Source: an uncultured Prevotellaceae bacterium
GTDB lineage: Bacteria > Bacteroidota > Bacteroidia > Bacteroidales > Bacteroidaceae
Direction: 5' to 3'
Assembly (NCBI GenBank): GCA_902800595.1
Contig: CADCFA010000017.1
Location: 1,048 to 39,208 of the forward strand
Length of the DNA stretch: 38,161 nucleotides
The number at the start of each line of letters is the position of its first letter. The first letter of the stretch is position 1. Positions 1-7,283 of this stretch are shown piece by piece. The position numbers were made by a program, and so were the translations under genes. The notes beneath the pieces were generated by a model, which was given only the letters and a program-made list of their open reading frames with translations, was not told where the DNA came from and made no database searches.

Positions 1-1
1 T

Positions 2-355
2 TTGCCCCAGAATAAGCGTGGCGAAATCGCATTGACCTATATCTATGGTATTGGTCGAAGTAGTTCAGCAAAGATATTGGATAAGGCAGGTGTCAGCCGT
101 GACCTGAAGGTCAGCGAATGGAGTGACGACCAGGCAGCCAAAATCCGTGAAATCATCGGCGCTGAATTCAAAGTTGAAGGTGATCTCCGTAGTGAGATCC
201 AGTTGAATATCAAGCGACTGATGGATATTGGTTGCTATCGTGGTGTCCGTCATCGTAATGGTCTTCCTGTTCGCGGTCAGAGCACAAAGAACAATGCTCG
301 TACTCGTAAGGGAAAGAAGAAGACTGTTGCTAATAAGAAGAAGGCTACGAAGTAA
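2..355 (+). CDS. rpsM: 30S ribosomal protein S13, 5' end cut off by window edge
   Basis: This is ribosomal protein S13 of the small-subunit head, which contacts S19 and the P-site tRNA. The readable frame begins at a Leu codon at position 2 with [18 protein letters not shown]; about nine N-terminal residues of the usual roughly 126 lie outside the window. The TTG at position 2 is therefore an internal codon, not a start. The helix-two-turns-helix region and the basic C-terminal tail ([19 protein letters not shown]) that reaches toward the tRNAs are intact. rpsK follows after 33 nt in the conserved S13-S11-S4-RpoA-L17 order, so the genes are surely co-transcribed from a promoter upstream of the window. 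Confidence 0.97.
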   Translation: MPQNKRGEIALTYIYGIGRSSSAKILDKAGVSRDLKVSEWSDDQAAKIREIIGAEFKVEGDLRSEIQLNIKRLMDIGCYRGVRHRNGLPVRGQSTKNNARTRKGKKKTVANKKKATK

Positions 356-388
356 TTCTAAGTTGAACAATTAAAGGATTTAAGAATT

Positions 389-778
389 ATGGCAAAGAAA
401 ACAGTCACTTCAAAGAAAAGAAACGTGAGAGTGAACGCTATTGGTCAGCTCCACGTACACAGTTCTTTTAATAATATTATTGTATCACTGGCTAACGACG
501 AGGGTCAGATCATCTCTTGGTCATCAGCCGGTAAGATGGGCTTCCGTGGCTCAAAGAAGAATACGCCGTATGCTGCTCAGATGGCAGCAGAGGATTGCGC
601 AAAGGTTGCTTACGACCTTGGTCTGCGCAAGGTGAAGGCCTATGTAAAGGGTCCAGGTAACGGACGTGAGTCTGCTATCCGTGCCGTACATGGTGCAGGT
701 ATCGAGGTTATGGAGATTGTAGATGTTACTCCGCTGCCACACAACGGATGTCGTCCTCCAAAGCGTCGTCGCGTATAA
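389..778 (+). CDS. rpsK: 30S ribosomal protein S11
   Basis: This is ribosomal protein S11 of the 30S platform, which lies near the Shine-Dalgarno/anti-Shine-Dalgarno helix and binds 16S rRNA with S6, S18 and S21. At 129 residues it has normal length. Family hallmarks visible are the basic N-terminus ([14 protein letters not shown]), the central [13 protein letters not shown] segment, [12 protein letters not shown], and the conserved C-terminal end [17 protein letters not shown]. The ATG at 389 follows an A-rich stretch; Bacteroidota rarely rely on a strong Shine-Dalgarno sequence. It sits 33 nt after rpsM and 33 nt before rpsD in the operon. Confidence 0.98.
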   Translation: MAKKTVTSKKRNVRVNAIGQLHVHSSFNNIIVSLANDEGQIISWSSAGKMGFRGSKKNTPYAAQMAAEDCAKVAYDLGLRKVKAYVKGPGNGRESAIRAVHGAGIEVMEIVDVTPLPHNGCRPPKRRRV

Positions 779-811
779 TAGAAACAAAATAGAAATTATC
801 TTTTAATAATT

Positions 812-1420
812 ATGGCAAGATATTTAGGACCGAAATCAAAAATTGCGCGTCGTTTTGGTGAACCCATCTTCGGCGCAGACAAAGTTTTGTCTAGGAGAAA
901 CTTCCCTCCTGGACAGCATGGCAATAACCGTCGTCGTAAGATGTCGGAGTATGCTGTCATGTTGGCAGAGAAGCAGAAGGCTAAGTATACTTATGGTGTA
1001 CTTGAGCGCCAGTTCCGTAATATGTTTGAGAAGGCTGCAAAGGCCGAGGGTATCACTGGTGAGGTGCTCCTCCAGTTGCTGGAGAGCCGACTCGACAATG
1101 TGGTGTTCCGTCTGGGCATTGCTCCTACTCGTGCTGCTGCCCGTCAGCTTGTTGGCCACAAGCATATCACTGTTGACGGTAAGGTAGTAAACATTCCTTC
1201 TTTCCAAGTTAAGCCTGGTATGGTGGTAGCTGTTCGTGAGAAGTCAAAGTCTCTCGAGGTTATTGAGGCCGCCCTTGCTGGTTTCAACCACAGTAAGTAC
1301 CCCTGGATCGAGTGGGATGAGAACGTTAAGGGCGGTAAGTTCCTGCACATGCCGGAGCGTACTGACATCCCAGAGAATATTAAGGAGCAGTTAATCGTTG
1401 AGTTGTACTCTAAGAACTAA
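812..1420 (+). CDS. rpsD: 30S ribosomal protein S4
   Basis: This is primary 16S-binding protein S4, which nucleates assembly of the 5' domain and in several bacteria also acts as a translational repressor of its operon. The 202 residues show the N-terminal S4 domain ([20 protein letters not shown], then NFPPGQHG) and the S4 RNA-binding fold at about residues 90-155 ([40 protein letters not shown]). The zinc-binding cysteine cluster of some S4 proteins is absent, as in other Bacteroidota. It lies 14 nt before the expected rpoA start codon. Confidence 0.98.
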   Translation: MARYLGPKSKIARRFGEPIFGADKVLSRRNFPPGQHGNNRRRKMSEYAVMLAEKQKAKYTYGVLERQFRNMFEKAAKAEGITGEVLLQLLESRLDNVVFRLGIAPTRAAARQLVGHKHITVDGKVVNIPSFQVKPGMVVAVREKSKSLEVIEAALAGFNHSKYPWIEWDENVKGGKFLHMPERTDIPENIKEQLIVELYSKN

Positions 1421-1434
1421 AATCATTTAAATTA

Positions 1435-2410
1435 ATGGCGATATTAGCATTTCAAAAACCCGATAAAGTCGTAATGTTGGAGGCCATTCGAATTTCGTCC
1501 CTTGGAGCCTGGCTTTGGTGTGACCATTGGTAACGCTCTGCGCCGCATTCTTCTTTCATCGCTTGAAGGCTATGCTATCAACACCATCCGTATTGCTGGT
1601 GTGGAGCATGAGTTCTCTTCTGTGCCTGGTGTAAAGGAAGACGTGACCAACATTATCTTGAACCTGAAACAAGTACGGTTCAAGCAAGTAGTAGAAGAAT
1701 TCGAGAACGAGAAAGTCAGTATCACGGTTGAGAATTCTACAGAATTCAAAGCTTCTGATATAGGCAAGCATCTGACTGGATTTGAGGTGCTGAATCCCGA
1801 TTTGGTGATTTGTCATTTAGATTCCAAAGCATCGATGCAGATTGATCTTACAATCAACAAAGGGCGTGGATATGTACCCGCTGATGAGAATCGCGAGTTC
1901 TGCACTGATGTGAATGTAATAGCAATCGATTCTATTTATACTCCGATTCGTAACGTGAAGTACGCTGTTGAGCCATATCGTGTTGAGCAGAAGACCGACT
2001 ATGACAAGCTCGTGCTTGAAGTTACAACGGATGGTTCCATTCACCCGAAGGACGCACTGAAAGAGGCCGCTAAGATCCTTATCTACCACTTCATGCTGTT
2101 CTCTGACGAGAAGATTACCCTTGAGGCATCTGAGGCAGAGGGCAATCAGGAGTTTGATGAGGAGGTTCTGCACATGCGTCAGTTGCTCAAGACGCGTCTC
2201 GTTGACATGAACCTTTCTGTTCGTGCTCTCAACTGCTTGAAGGCAGCTGATGTCGAGACTCTTGGCGACTTGGTACAGTACAATAAGACTGACCTCTTGA
2301 AGTTCCGTAACTTTGGTAAGAAATCGCTCACCGAGCTTGATGATTTGCTCGAGAGTCTGAATCTGTCGTTTGGAACCGATATTTCCAAGTATAAACTGGA
2401 CAGGGAGTAA
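1435..2410 (+). CDS. rpoA: RNA polymerase alpha subunit, reading frame broken near the 5' end
   Basis: Alpha dimerises to start assembly of RNA polymerase, and its C-terminal domain contacts promoters and activators. The expected start is ATG 1435, which reads [17 protein letters not shown]. The frame then shifts and stops at 1531-1533. The rest of alpha ([19 protein letters not shown] onward) is intact in another frame from about 1490 to 2410. Against the normal Bacteroidales N-terminus, six residues (DSRFGK, 18 nt) are replaced by one nucleotide around 1483-1485, that is a net loss of 17 nt. The N-terminal dimerisation domain (to about residue 230) and the C-terminal domain ([36 protein letters not shown]) are otherwise normal. 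A TTG at 1502 could open a 302-residue product without the first strand of the fold. Because rpoA is essential and single-copy, an assembly or sequencing error is the most likely cause. Confidence 0.93.
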
Positions 2411-2463
2411 CTGTAAGTCACAAGCTTATAAGACTCAACGCCCAATAAAAGTAAAAAACAAAA

Positions 2464-2985
2464 ATGAGACATAATAAGAAATTCAATCATCTCGGTCGTA
2501 CTGCATCTCACCGCAGTGCCATGCTTGCTAACATGGCCATCTCGCTGATCATGCACAAAAGAATCACTACGACCGTAGCAAAGGCAAAGGCCCTGAAGAA
2601 GTATGTAGAGCCCCTGATCACCAAGTCAAAGGAGGATTCTACTAACTCTCGTCGTGTAGTATTTAGCTACCTGCAGAACAAGGAAGCTATCAAGGAACTC
2701 TTCTCTACAGTAAGTGAGAAGGTTGGCGATCGTCCCGGTGGATACACCCGTATCATCAAGCTCGGAATTCGTCAGGGTGATGCTGCACAGGTTTGCTTCA
2801 TCGAGCTCGTTGACTTTGATCCAGAAATGGCAAAGGACACCAAGAAGAAGTCAACCCGTCGTTCTCGCAAGTCTGCTCCTAAGGCAGAGGCAGCTGCTCC
2901 TGCAGCTGAGGAGGCAAAGGCAGAGGCTCCCGTTGAGGAGGCTCCCGCAAAAGAGGCTCCTGCTGAAGAGGCAAAGGCTGAATAA
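2464..2985 (+). CDS. rplQ: 50S ribosomal protein L17 with acidic Ala/Glu-rich tail
   Basis: L17 is a large-subunit protein near the exit tunnel rim. Residues 1-120 are the standard L17 domain ([59 protein letters not shown]). Residues 121-140 form a basic linker ([11 protein letters not shown]), and residues 141-173 are a low-complexity tail of repeated [19 protein letters not shown] units. Such tails are common on Bacteroidales L17 and make it longer than the roughly 127-residue E. coli protein. It is the last gene of the operon, 53 nt after rpoA, and is followed by a clear intrinsic terminator. Confidence 0.97.
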   Translation: MRHNKKFNHLGRTASHRSAMLANMAISLIMHKRITTTVAKAKALKKYVEPLITKSKEDSTNSRRVVFSYLQNKEAIKELFSTVSEKVGDRPGGYTRIIKLGIRQGDAAQVCFIELVDFDPEMAKDTKKKSTRRSRKSAPKAEAAAPAAEEAKAEAPVEEAPAKEAPAEEAKAE

Positions 2986-3008
2986 GCAACAGACAATGAT
3001 CGATAATG

Positions 3009-3041
3009 AAAGTCTGCATCTATCAGGATGCGGACTTTTTT
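3009..3041 (+). terminator. Intrinsic terminator of the ribosomal-protein operon
   Basis: A 12-bp stem (3009-3020 with 3027-3038, one G-T pair) closes the 6-nt loop TATCAG and runs into TTTTTT at 3036-3041. It lies just after rplQ, where the operon should end. Confidence 0.9.
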
Positions 3042-3082
3042 GCTTTTAGGGTTTCCCCTATCTATTTTTGGGGGAATTCCCC

Positions 3083-3113
3083 TTGGATGTTTGAGAAGAT
3101 ATGTCTATCTTTG
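3083..3113 (+). promoter_or_regulatory. Bacteroidota-type promoter of the glycine-zipper lipoprotein gene
   Basis: The -7 box TATCTTTG at 3106-3113 fits TAnnTTTG exactly. The -33 element is a weaker TTGG at 3083-3086, 19 nt upstream. Transcription would begin around 3118-3120 and leave a leader of about 22 nt before the ATG at 3142. Confidence 0.65.
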
Positions 3114-3141
3114 CATCGTGAACAATTAAATATTGACGGTT

Positions 3142-3924
3142 ATGAAGAAGTTTTGTTTACTTTCAGTAAGTGCACTCCTGTTGCTGTCCAGTTGTGGAAC
3201 TTATACAGGTACTGGTGCCTATGCAGGGGGAATGTTTGGCTCTATCATCGGCTCTGCAATTGGCGGAATCTCTGGTGGGCGTCACGGCAGTAATGTCGGA
3301 ACGCTGATTGGAATGGCTGGTGGTGCTGCTGTAGGTGCTGCAGTGGGTGCTGCTGCCGACAATGCTCAGCAACGCAAATATGAAGAGTATAGAGCAGAGC
3401 GCGAGCAGCAGATAGAGAGCCGTCAGCGCAACTATGGCGGTCACGTGCAGTCGCAGGGACGCTATGATGATCAAGCAGACAGCGGATATGATCCGACTGG
3501 TAGCGGTGACGACAGACTATATGGTTTCGGCGAAGACCTTGGCACAGCTCCTGCTTTGAAAAACGATAAGTTGGCAGATATTGAAATCCGAAATGCCAGG
3601 ATCGTAGATGCCAGCCGTGATGGCGAGTTGGCTCGTGGTGAAGAGGCACGAATGATTTTCGAAGTTTACAATAACTCTTCTGAGCCAGCTTACAATGTGC
3701 AACCTTCGGTATCAGAGGTGACAGGCAATAAGCATATCCGCATCTCAGAGAATGTGCTGGTGGAGTGTATTCGTCCGGGTAAGGGCATCCGATATACAGC
3801 AGTCATCAAAGCTGACAATCGTCTAAAGGATGGCGAGGCAGTTATCAAGATTGGTGTTTTCCAAGGGAATAAGGAAATCACTTCGCAAGCGCAGGAGTTC
3901 GTCATTAAGACAAGTAAGCGATAG
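3142..3924 (+). CDS. Glycine-zipper (YMGG-like) outer-membrane lipoprotein
   Basis: I chose ATG 3142 over the TTG at 3133 because MKKFCLLSVSALLLLSSCGT is then a normal lipoprotein signal with lipobox LSSC (Cys at about residue 18). Residues 25-75 are a glycine-zipper stretch (GGMFGSIIGSAIGG, LIGMAGGAAVGAAVGAAA) like that of YMGG/Rick_17kDa surface proteins, which packs into membranes. Residues 75-130 are charged and Gln/Arg-rich. Residues about 140-260 look like a beta-sandwich (LADIEIRNARIVDASRDGEL, EPAYNVQPSVSEV) of the kind found in CARDB/NEW3-like adhesion modules; I infer this from the pattern alone. The role is unknown; an envelope-structural lipoprotein is plausible. It has its own promoter and is convergent with rlpA, with which it shares a terminator. 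Confidence 0.85.
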   Translation: MKKFCLLSVSALLLLSSCGTYTGTGAYAGGMFGSIIGSAIGGISGGRHGSNVGTLIGMAGGAAVGAAVGAAADNAQQRKYEEYRAEREQQIESRQRNYGGHVQSQGRYDDQADSGYDPTGSGDDRLYGFGEDLGTAPALKNDKLADIEIRNARIVDASRDGELARGEEARMIFEVYNNSSEPAYNVQPSVSEVTGNKHIRISENVLVECIRPGKGIRYTAVIKADNRLKDGEAVIKIGVFQGNKEITSQAQEFVIKTSKR

Positions 3925-3943
3925 AGTCATCTATCGCTTACTT
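3912..3943. terminator. Bidirectional terminator shared by two convergent genes
   Basis: A perfect 14-bp inverted repeat (3912-3925 and 3930-3943) has the 4-nt loop GTCA. Its left arm includes the stop codon of the lipoprotein gene and its right arm includes the stop of rlpA, so one palindrome ends both genes. The plus strand continues with a moderately T-rich CGTTTCTTGTT; the minus strand has no T run. Confidence 0.75.
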
Positions 3944-4497
3944 CGTTTCTTGTTATGTTCACTTAGGATTTTCCAGATAGGTTTGTTATCAGGACCATCG
4001 TTGATTCCGATGTCAAACTCGGGTAAATGCGATACATCTGCAGGCTTAAAGGGGATAATAGTCGTGTCCCACAGCTCTACCACGACAGGTGCAATACCTT
4101 GTGCAATAATTCCTAGCTCCTGCGCTGCCTTGACAGAGAGGTCGATAATACGGCCCCTGACGTAAGGTCCTCGGTCTGTAACCCTGACGATGACACTGCG
4201 CCCATTAGCTGGATTTGTTACCTTGAGTTGTGTACCAAAAGGGTAGGTGCGATGGGCACAGGTCAGTGAGTCATGATGCAACCGTTCGCCACTGGCAGTT
4301 CTTCGTCCTGTGAACTTCTTGGAGTAGAAGGATGCCTTACCCTCCTCCGTCTGAGCATTTATTTGAGAGGAGAGAGGTGAGAGGGGAGAGGTGAGAGAAT
4401 ACACCCAAGGCGAGAACAAAGCAATTATTAGCGCTATTGTCCTTTGTCTCCATCTGTGATGGCTTAGCCTCTTATGTAGTCTCCAGCCTCTTACCAC
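3931..4497 (-). CDS. rlpA: RlpA-like septal ring lytic transglycosylase family protein
   Basis: RlpA proteins have a double-psi beta-barrel and cleave or bind peptidoglycan lacking stem peptides at the division septum. The barrel spans about residues 52-145, with [19 protein letters not shown], the conserved [15 protein letters not shown] and the [14 protein letters not shown] block (residues 108-121) that holds the family's catalytic region. The N-terminus is odd: a basic stretch ([17 protein letters not shown]) precedes a hydrophobic signal at about residues 20-35 with no lipobox. The only usable start is the GTG at 4497, directly preceded by an in-frame TAA, so start confidence is modest. 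A heptamer repeat codes for the Ser/Pro/Leu linker after the signal. It lies 22 nt downstream of gdhA with no terminator between, so read-through from gdhA is likely. The SPOR domain of E. coli RlpA is absent. Confidence 0.85.
   Translation of the reverse strand: MVRGWRLHKRLSHHRWRQRTIALIIALFSPWVYSLTSPLSPLSSQINAQTEEGKASFYSKKFTGRRTASGERLHHDSLTCAHRTYPFGTQLKVTNPANGRSVIVRVTDRGPYVRGRIIDLSVKAAQELGIIAQGIAPVVVELWDTTIIPFKPADVSHLPEFDIGINDGPDNKPIWKILSEHNKKRSKR
4372..4397. repeat. Heptanucleotide tandem repeat inside rlpA
   Basis: On plus it reads as three and a half heptamers, GAGAGGT-GAGAGGG-GAGAGGT-GAGAG. In rlpA it codes for the linker [11 protein letters not shown] after the signal segment. Gain or loss of single units would shift the rlpA frame. 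Confidence 0.7.
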
Positions 4498-4519
4498 TTA
4501 CTTGTTTTTTACTTCTAAA

Positions 4520-5854
4520 TTACACCACTCCCTGGGCCATCATGGCGTTAGCCACCTTCATGAAGCCAGCTACGTTAGCACCCTTTACATAGTTCACGTA
4601 GCCATCTTCCTTACCGTACTTGACGCACTGACCATGAATGTTCGACATAATCTGATGCAGACGCTCATCCACTTCCTTGCTGCTCCATGCAAGACGCATA
4701 GAGTTCTGTGTCATCTCCAGACCGGAAGTAGCCACACCACCCGCATTGACAGCCTTACCTGGTGCAAAGAGCTGCTTGGCAGCAATAAACTTATTCACTG
4801 CTTCAGCTGTACAACCCATGTTAGATACTTCTGCCACGCACAATGGTTTGTTAGCCAAGATAGCATCAGCATCAGCACCATTCAGCTCATTCTGGGTAGC
4901 ACAAGGCAGATAGATGTCAGCCTTCTGCTCCCAAGGTTTCTTATCAGCAAAGAAGGTAGCACCGTCAAACTCTTCCTCATAGGGCTGGCATACATCGTTG
5001 CCAGAGGCGCGTAGTTCAAGCATATACTCAATCTTCTCTGCGTCGAGCCCGGCAGGATCGTAGATATATCCGTCAGGTCCACTGATCGTGATGACCTTAG
5101 CGCCAAGTTCTGTAGCTTTCTTGGCAGCACCCCATGCCACATTGCCGAAACCTGAGAGTGCAATGGTCTTACCCTTGATGTCAAGTCCATGCTCTTCCAT
5201 CATCTGATGCACAAAGTAGAGGGCACCGTAACCTGTGGCTTCTGGGCGTAGGATAGAACCGCCCCATTCCATACCCTTGCCGGTAAGCACACCTTGGAAC
5301 TGATGGGTGAGCTTCTTATACTGTCCGAACAGGTAGCCGATCTCACGTGCTCCCACACCGATGTCGCCAGCAGGCACATCCTCGTCGGGACCAATATGAC
5401 GATACAGCTCTGTCATGAATGCCTGACAGAACTTCATCACTTCGTTGTCGCTCTTGCCGCGAATGCTGAAGTCTGAACCACCTTTGCCGCCACCCATAGG
5501 AAGGGTTGTGAGGGCATTCTTGAATGTCTGTTCGAAACCAAGGAACTTCAGGATTGAGAGGTTAACCGATGAGTGGAAACGCAAGCCTCCTTTATAGGGG
5601 CCGATGGCGCTGTTGAACTGCACACGGTAGCCGAGGTTCACCTGCACCTCGCCTTTATCGTCCACCCAAGGCACACGGAAAGTTACGATGCGCTCAGGCT
5701 CAACGATACGTTCAATGATTTTGGCTTTCTCAAATTCCGGATGCTGATTATACACATCCTTGATTGATTCAAGCACTTCTCTTACTGCCTGAAGATACTC
5801 CAATTCGCCAGGATGCTTCTGCTCCAAGGCCTGCATGATTTTCTCTACTTCCAT
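4520..5854 (-). CDS. gdhA: NADP-type glutamate dehydrogenase
   Basis: This hexameric cytoplasmic enzyme interconverts glutamate with 2-oxoglutarate plus ammonium and is a main entry point for ammonium in gut Bacteroidales. The 444 residues match the class I (about 450-residue) family. The substrate domain shows GPYKGGLRFH (Lys88), the catalytic loop PMGGGKGGSDF (Lys124) and PAGDIGVGAREIGY (Asp164). The Rossmann domain starts at about residue 230 with IALSGFGNVAWGAA. Closest in style are the NADP(H)-dependent bacterial enzymes; coenzyme preference cannot be proved here. It has its own promoter just beyond the metY terminator and rlpA lies 22 nt downstream. Together with glutamine synthetase at 11205 the window encodes both ammonium-assimilation steps. 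Confidence 0.96.
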   Translation of the reverse strand: MEVEKIMQALEQKHPGELEYLQAVREVLESIKDVYNQHPEFEKAKIIERIVEPERIVTFRVPWVDDKGEVQVNLGYRVQFNSAIGPYKGGLRFHSSVNLSILKFLGFEQTFKNALTTLPMGGGKGGSDFSIRGKSDNEVMKFCQAFMTELYRHIGPDEDVPAGDIGVGAREIGYLFGQYKKLTHQFQGVLTGKGMEWGGSILRPEATGYGALYFVHQMMEEHGLDIKGKTIALSGFGNVAWGAAKKATELGAKVITISGPDGYIYDPAGLDAEKIEYMLELRASGNDVCQPYEEEFDGATFFADKKPWEQKADIYLPCATQNELNGADADAILANKPLCVAEVSNMGCTAEAVNKFIAAKQLFAPGKAVNAGGVATSGLEMTQNSMRLAWSSKEVDERLHQIMSNIHGQCVKYGKEDGYVNYVKGANVAGFMKVANAMMAQGVV

Positions 5855-5900
5855 AGTTTATAGGTTTTAGAATGTTGTCATTATGTTATGAATGATGGGG

Positions 5901-5931
5901 CAAATATAAAAAAAATATCGGTATCTTCCAA
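5901..5931 (-). promoter_or_regulatory. Promoter of gdhA
   Basis: On minus, TATATTTG (5908-5901) fits TAnnTTTG and a TTGG (5931-5928) lies 19 nt upstream. The leader to the ATG at 5854 is about 40 nt. The -33 element falls in the loop of the metY terminator hairpin. Confidence 0.65.
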
Positions 5932-5948
5932 GGAAAATACCGAATATT
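5908..5948 (-). terminator. Intrinsic terminator of metY
   Basis: On minus, AATAT-T-CGGTAT (5948-5937) pairs with ATACCG-ATATT (5924-5914), leaving one bulged T and a 12-nt loop, and runs into a tract of eight T. It sits 23 nt after the metY stop codon. Confidence 0.8.
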
Positions 5949-5970
5949 TTTGTTTTAGAGTTACCTTTTG

Positions 5971-7254
5971 TTAAATCTTTGCCAGTGCCTGCTTGATATC
6001 ATCGAGGATATCTTCCACATCTTCGATACCAACAGACAGGCGAATCAGGTCAGGCGCAACACCAGCCTCACGCAACTGTTCATCACTCAGCTGACGGTGG
6101 GTATGACTTGCTGGATGCAGCACACAGGTGCGGGCATCAGCCACATGGGTTACGATATTAATCATCTCCAGTGAGTCCATCCACTTGATGGCTGTCTCGC
6201 GCGTACCTTTTAGACCAAAAGCTATGACACCGCACGAACCGTTAGGCAAATATTTTTGTCCGAGCTCATAATACTTATCATCTTTCAGGCCACTATAATG
6301 TACCCATGCCACCTTCTCGTTGTCATGCAGGAACTCTGCCACCTTCTGGGCATTCTTGCAGTGCTGGGCCATACGCAGATGGAGTGTCTGCAATCCAATG
6401 TTCAGCAGGAATGAGTTTTGTGGTGCAGGAATACTGCCGAGGTCACGCATCAGCTGAGCCACGAGTTTCGTGGTGTAGCCCATCTTGCCGAAGGCCTTCA
6501 CATAGGTCAGTCCGTGATACGAATCATCTGGTGTGCAGAGTCCGGGAAACTTCTCTGTATGCGCCATCCAATCAAAGTTGCCGCTGTCCACCACGCATCC
6601 TCCCACCTGAGTAGCAAAGCCGTCCATGTATTTGGTGGTAGAGTGGGTCACGATGTCGGCACCCCATTCGAAGGGACGACAGTTGATAGGTGTGGCAAAC
6701 GTGTTGTCGATGATGAATGGCACGCCATTCTTATGTGCGATACGTGCGAACTTCTCGATATCGAGTACAGCACAACCTGGATTGGTAATGGTCTCGCCAA
6801 ACAGCGCTTTAGTGTTCGGACGGAAAGCCTTCTGAATCTCTTCCTCGCTGGCATCTGGTGATACGAACGTACATTCGATGCCAAGCTTCTTCAAGGTTAC
6901 GCCGAAGAGATTGTAGGTACCACCATAGATCTCGTTGGATGTTACAAAATGGTCGCCGCTCTCGCAGATATTGAAAAGAGCGTAGAAGTTGGCGGCCTGA
7001 CCTGATGAGGTAAGCACAGCACCTACACCTCCTTCGAGGGCGGCAATCTTTGCTGCCACAGCGTCGTTGGTGGGATTCTGCAAGCGGGTGTAGAAATAGC
7101 CCTCTTTCTTCAGATCAAACAACTGTGCCATCTCGTCAGAGTCGTCGTACTTGAATGTCGTACTCTGAATGATAGGTAACTCTATCGGTTCTCCGTTTTT
7201 GGCTTTATAGCCAGCTTGTACGCAGAGCGAGCCCTGCCTTAATTTCTTTTCCAT
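5971..7254 (-). CDS. metY: O-acetylhomoserine aminocarboxypropyltransferase (sulfhydrylase)
   Basis: This PLP enzyme of the Cys/Met metabolism family makes homocysteine from O-acetylhomoserine and sulfide, the direct-sulfhydrylation route to methionine. The 427 residues fit MetY (about 430) better than MetB/MetC (about 380-400). Visible landmarks are the cofactor-stacking region SSGQAANFYALFNICESGD (residues 83-101), DNTFATPI (183-190) and the Schiff-base lysine in HSTTKYMDG (Lys208). The typical long MetY insert around KFPGLCTPDDSYHGL is present. It starts 29 nt after the M3 peptidase stop and ends in a clear terminator, so it is the last gene of a GH43-peptidase-metY run. The neighbours have unrelated functions. 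Confidence 0.95.
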   Translation of the reverse strand: MEKKLRQGSLCVQAGYKAKNGEPIELPIIQSTTFKYDDSDEMAQLFDLKKEGYFYTRLQNPTNDAVAAKIAALEGGVGAVLTSSGQAANFYALFNICESGDHFVTSNEIYGGTYNLFGVTLKKLGIECTFVSPDASEEEIQKAFRPNTKALFGETITNPGCAVLDIEKFARIAHKNGVPFIIDNTFATPINCRPFEWGADIVTHSTTKYMDGFATQVGGCVVDSGNFDWMAHTEKFPGLCTPDDSYHGLTYVKAFGKMGYTTKLVAQLMRDLGSIPAPQNSFLLNIGLQTLHLRMAQHCKNAQKVAEFLHDNEKVAWVHYSGLKDDKYYELGQKYLPNGSCGVIAFGLKGTRETAIKWMDSLEMINIVTHVADARTCVLHPASHTHRQLSDEQLREAGVAPDLIRLSVGIEDVEDILDDIKQALAKI

Positions 7255-7283
7255 TTGTTTATTTCATTATAACTCTCTGTTTC

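Noticed and set aside
4502-5014. Open frame of 170 codons on plus, opposite gdhA
   Set aside because: The minus strand encodes conserved glutamate dehydrogenase throughout; the plus frame shows no family features and no promoter.
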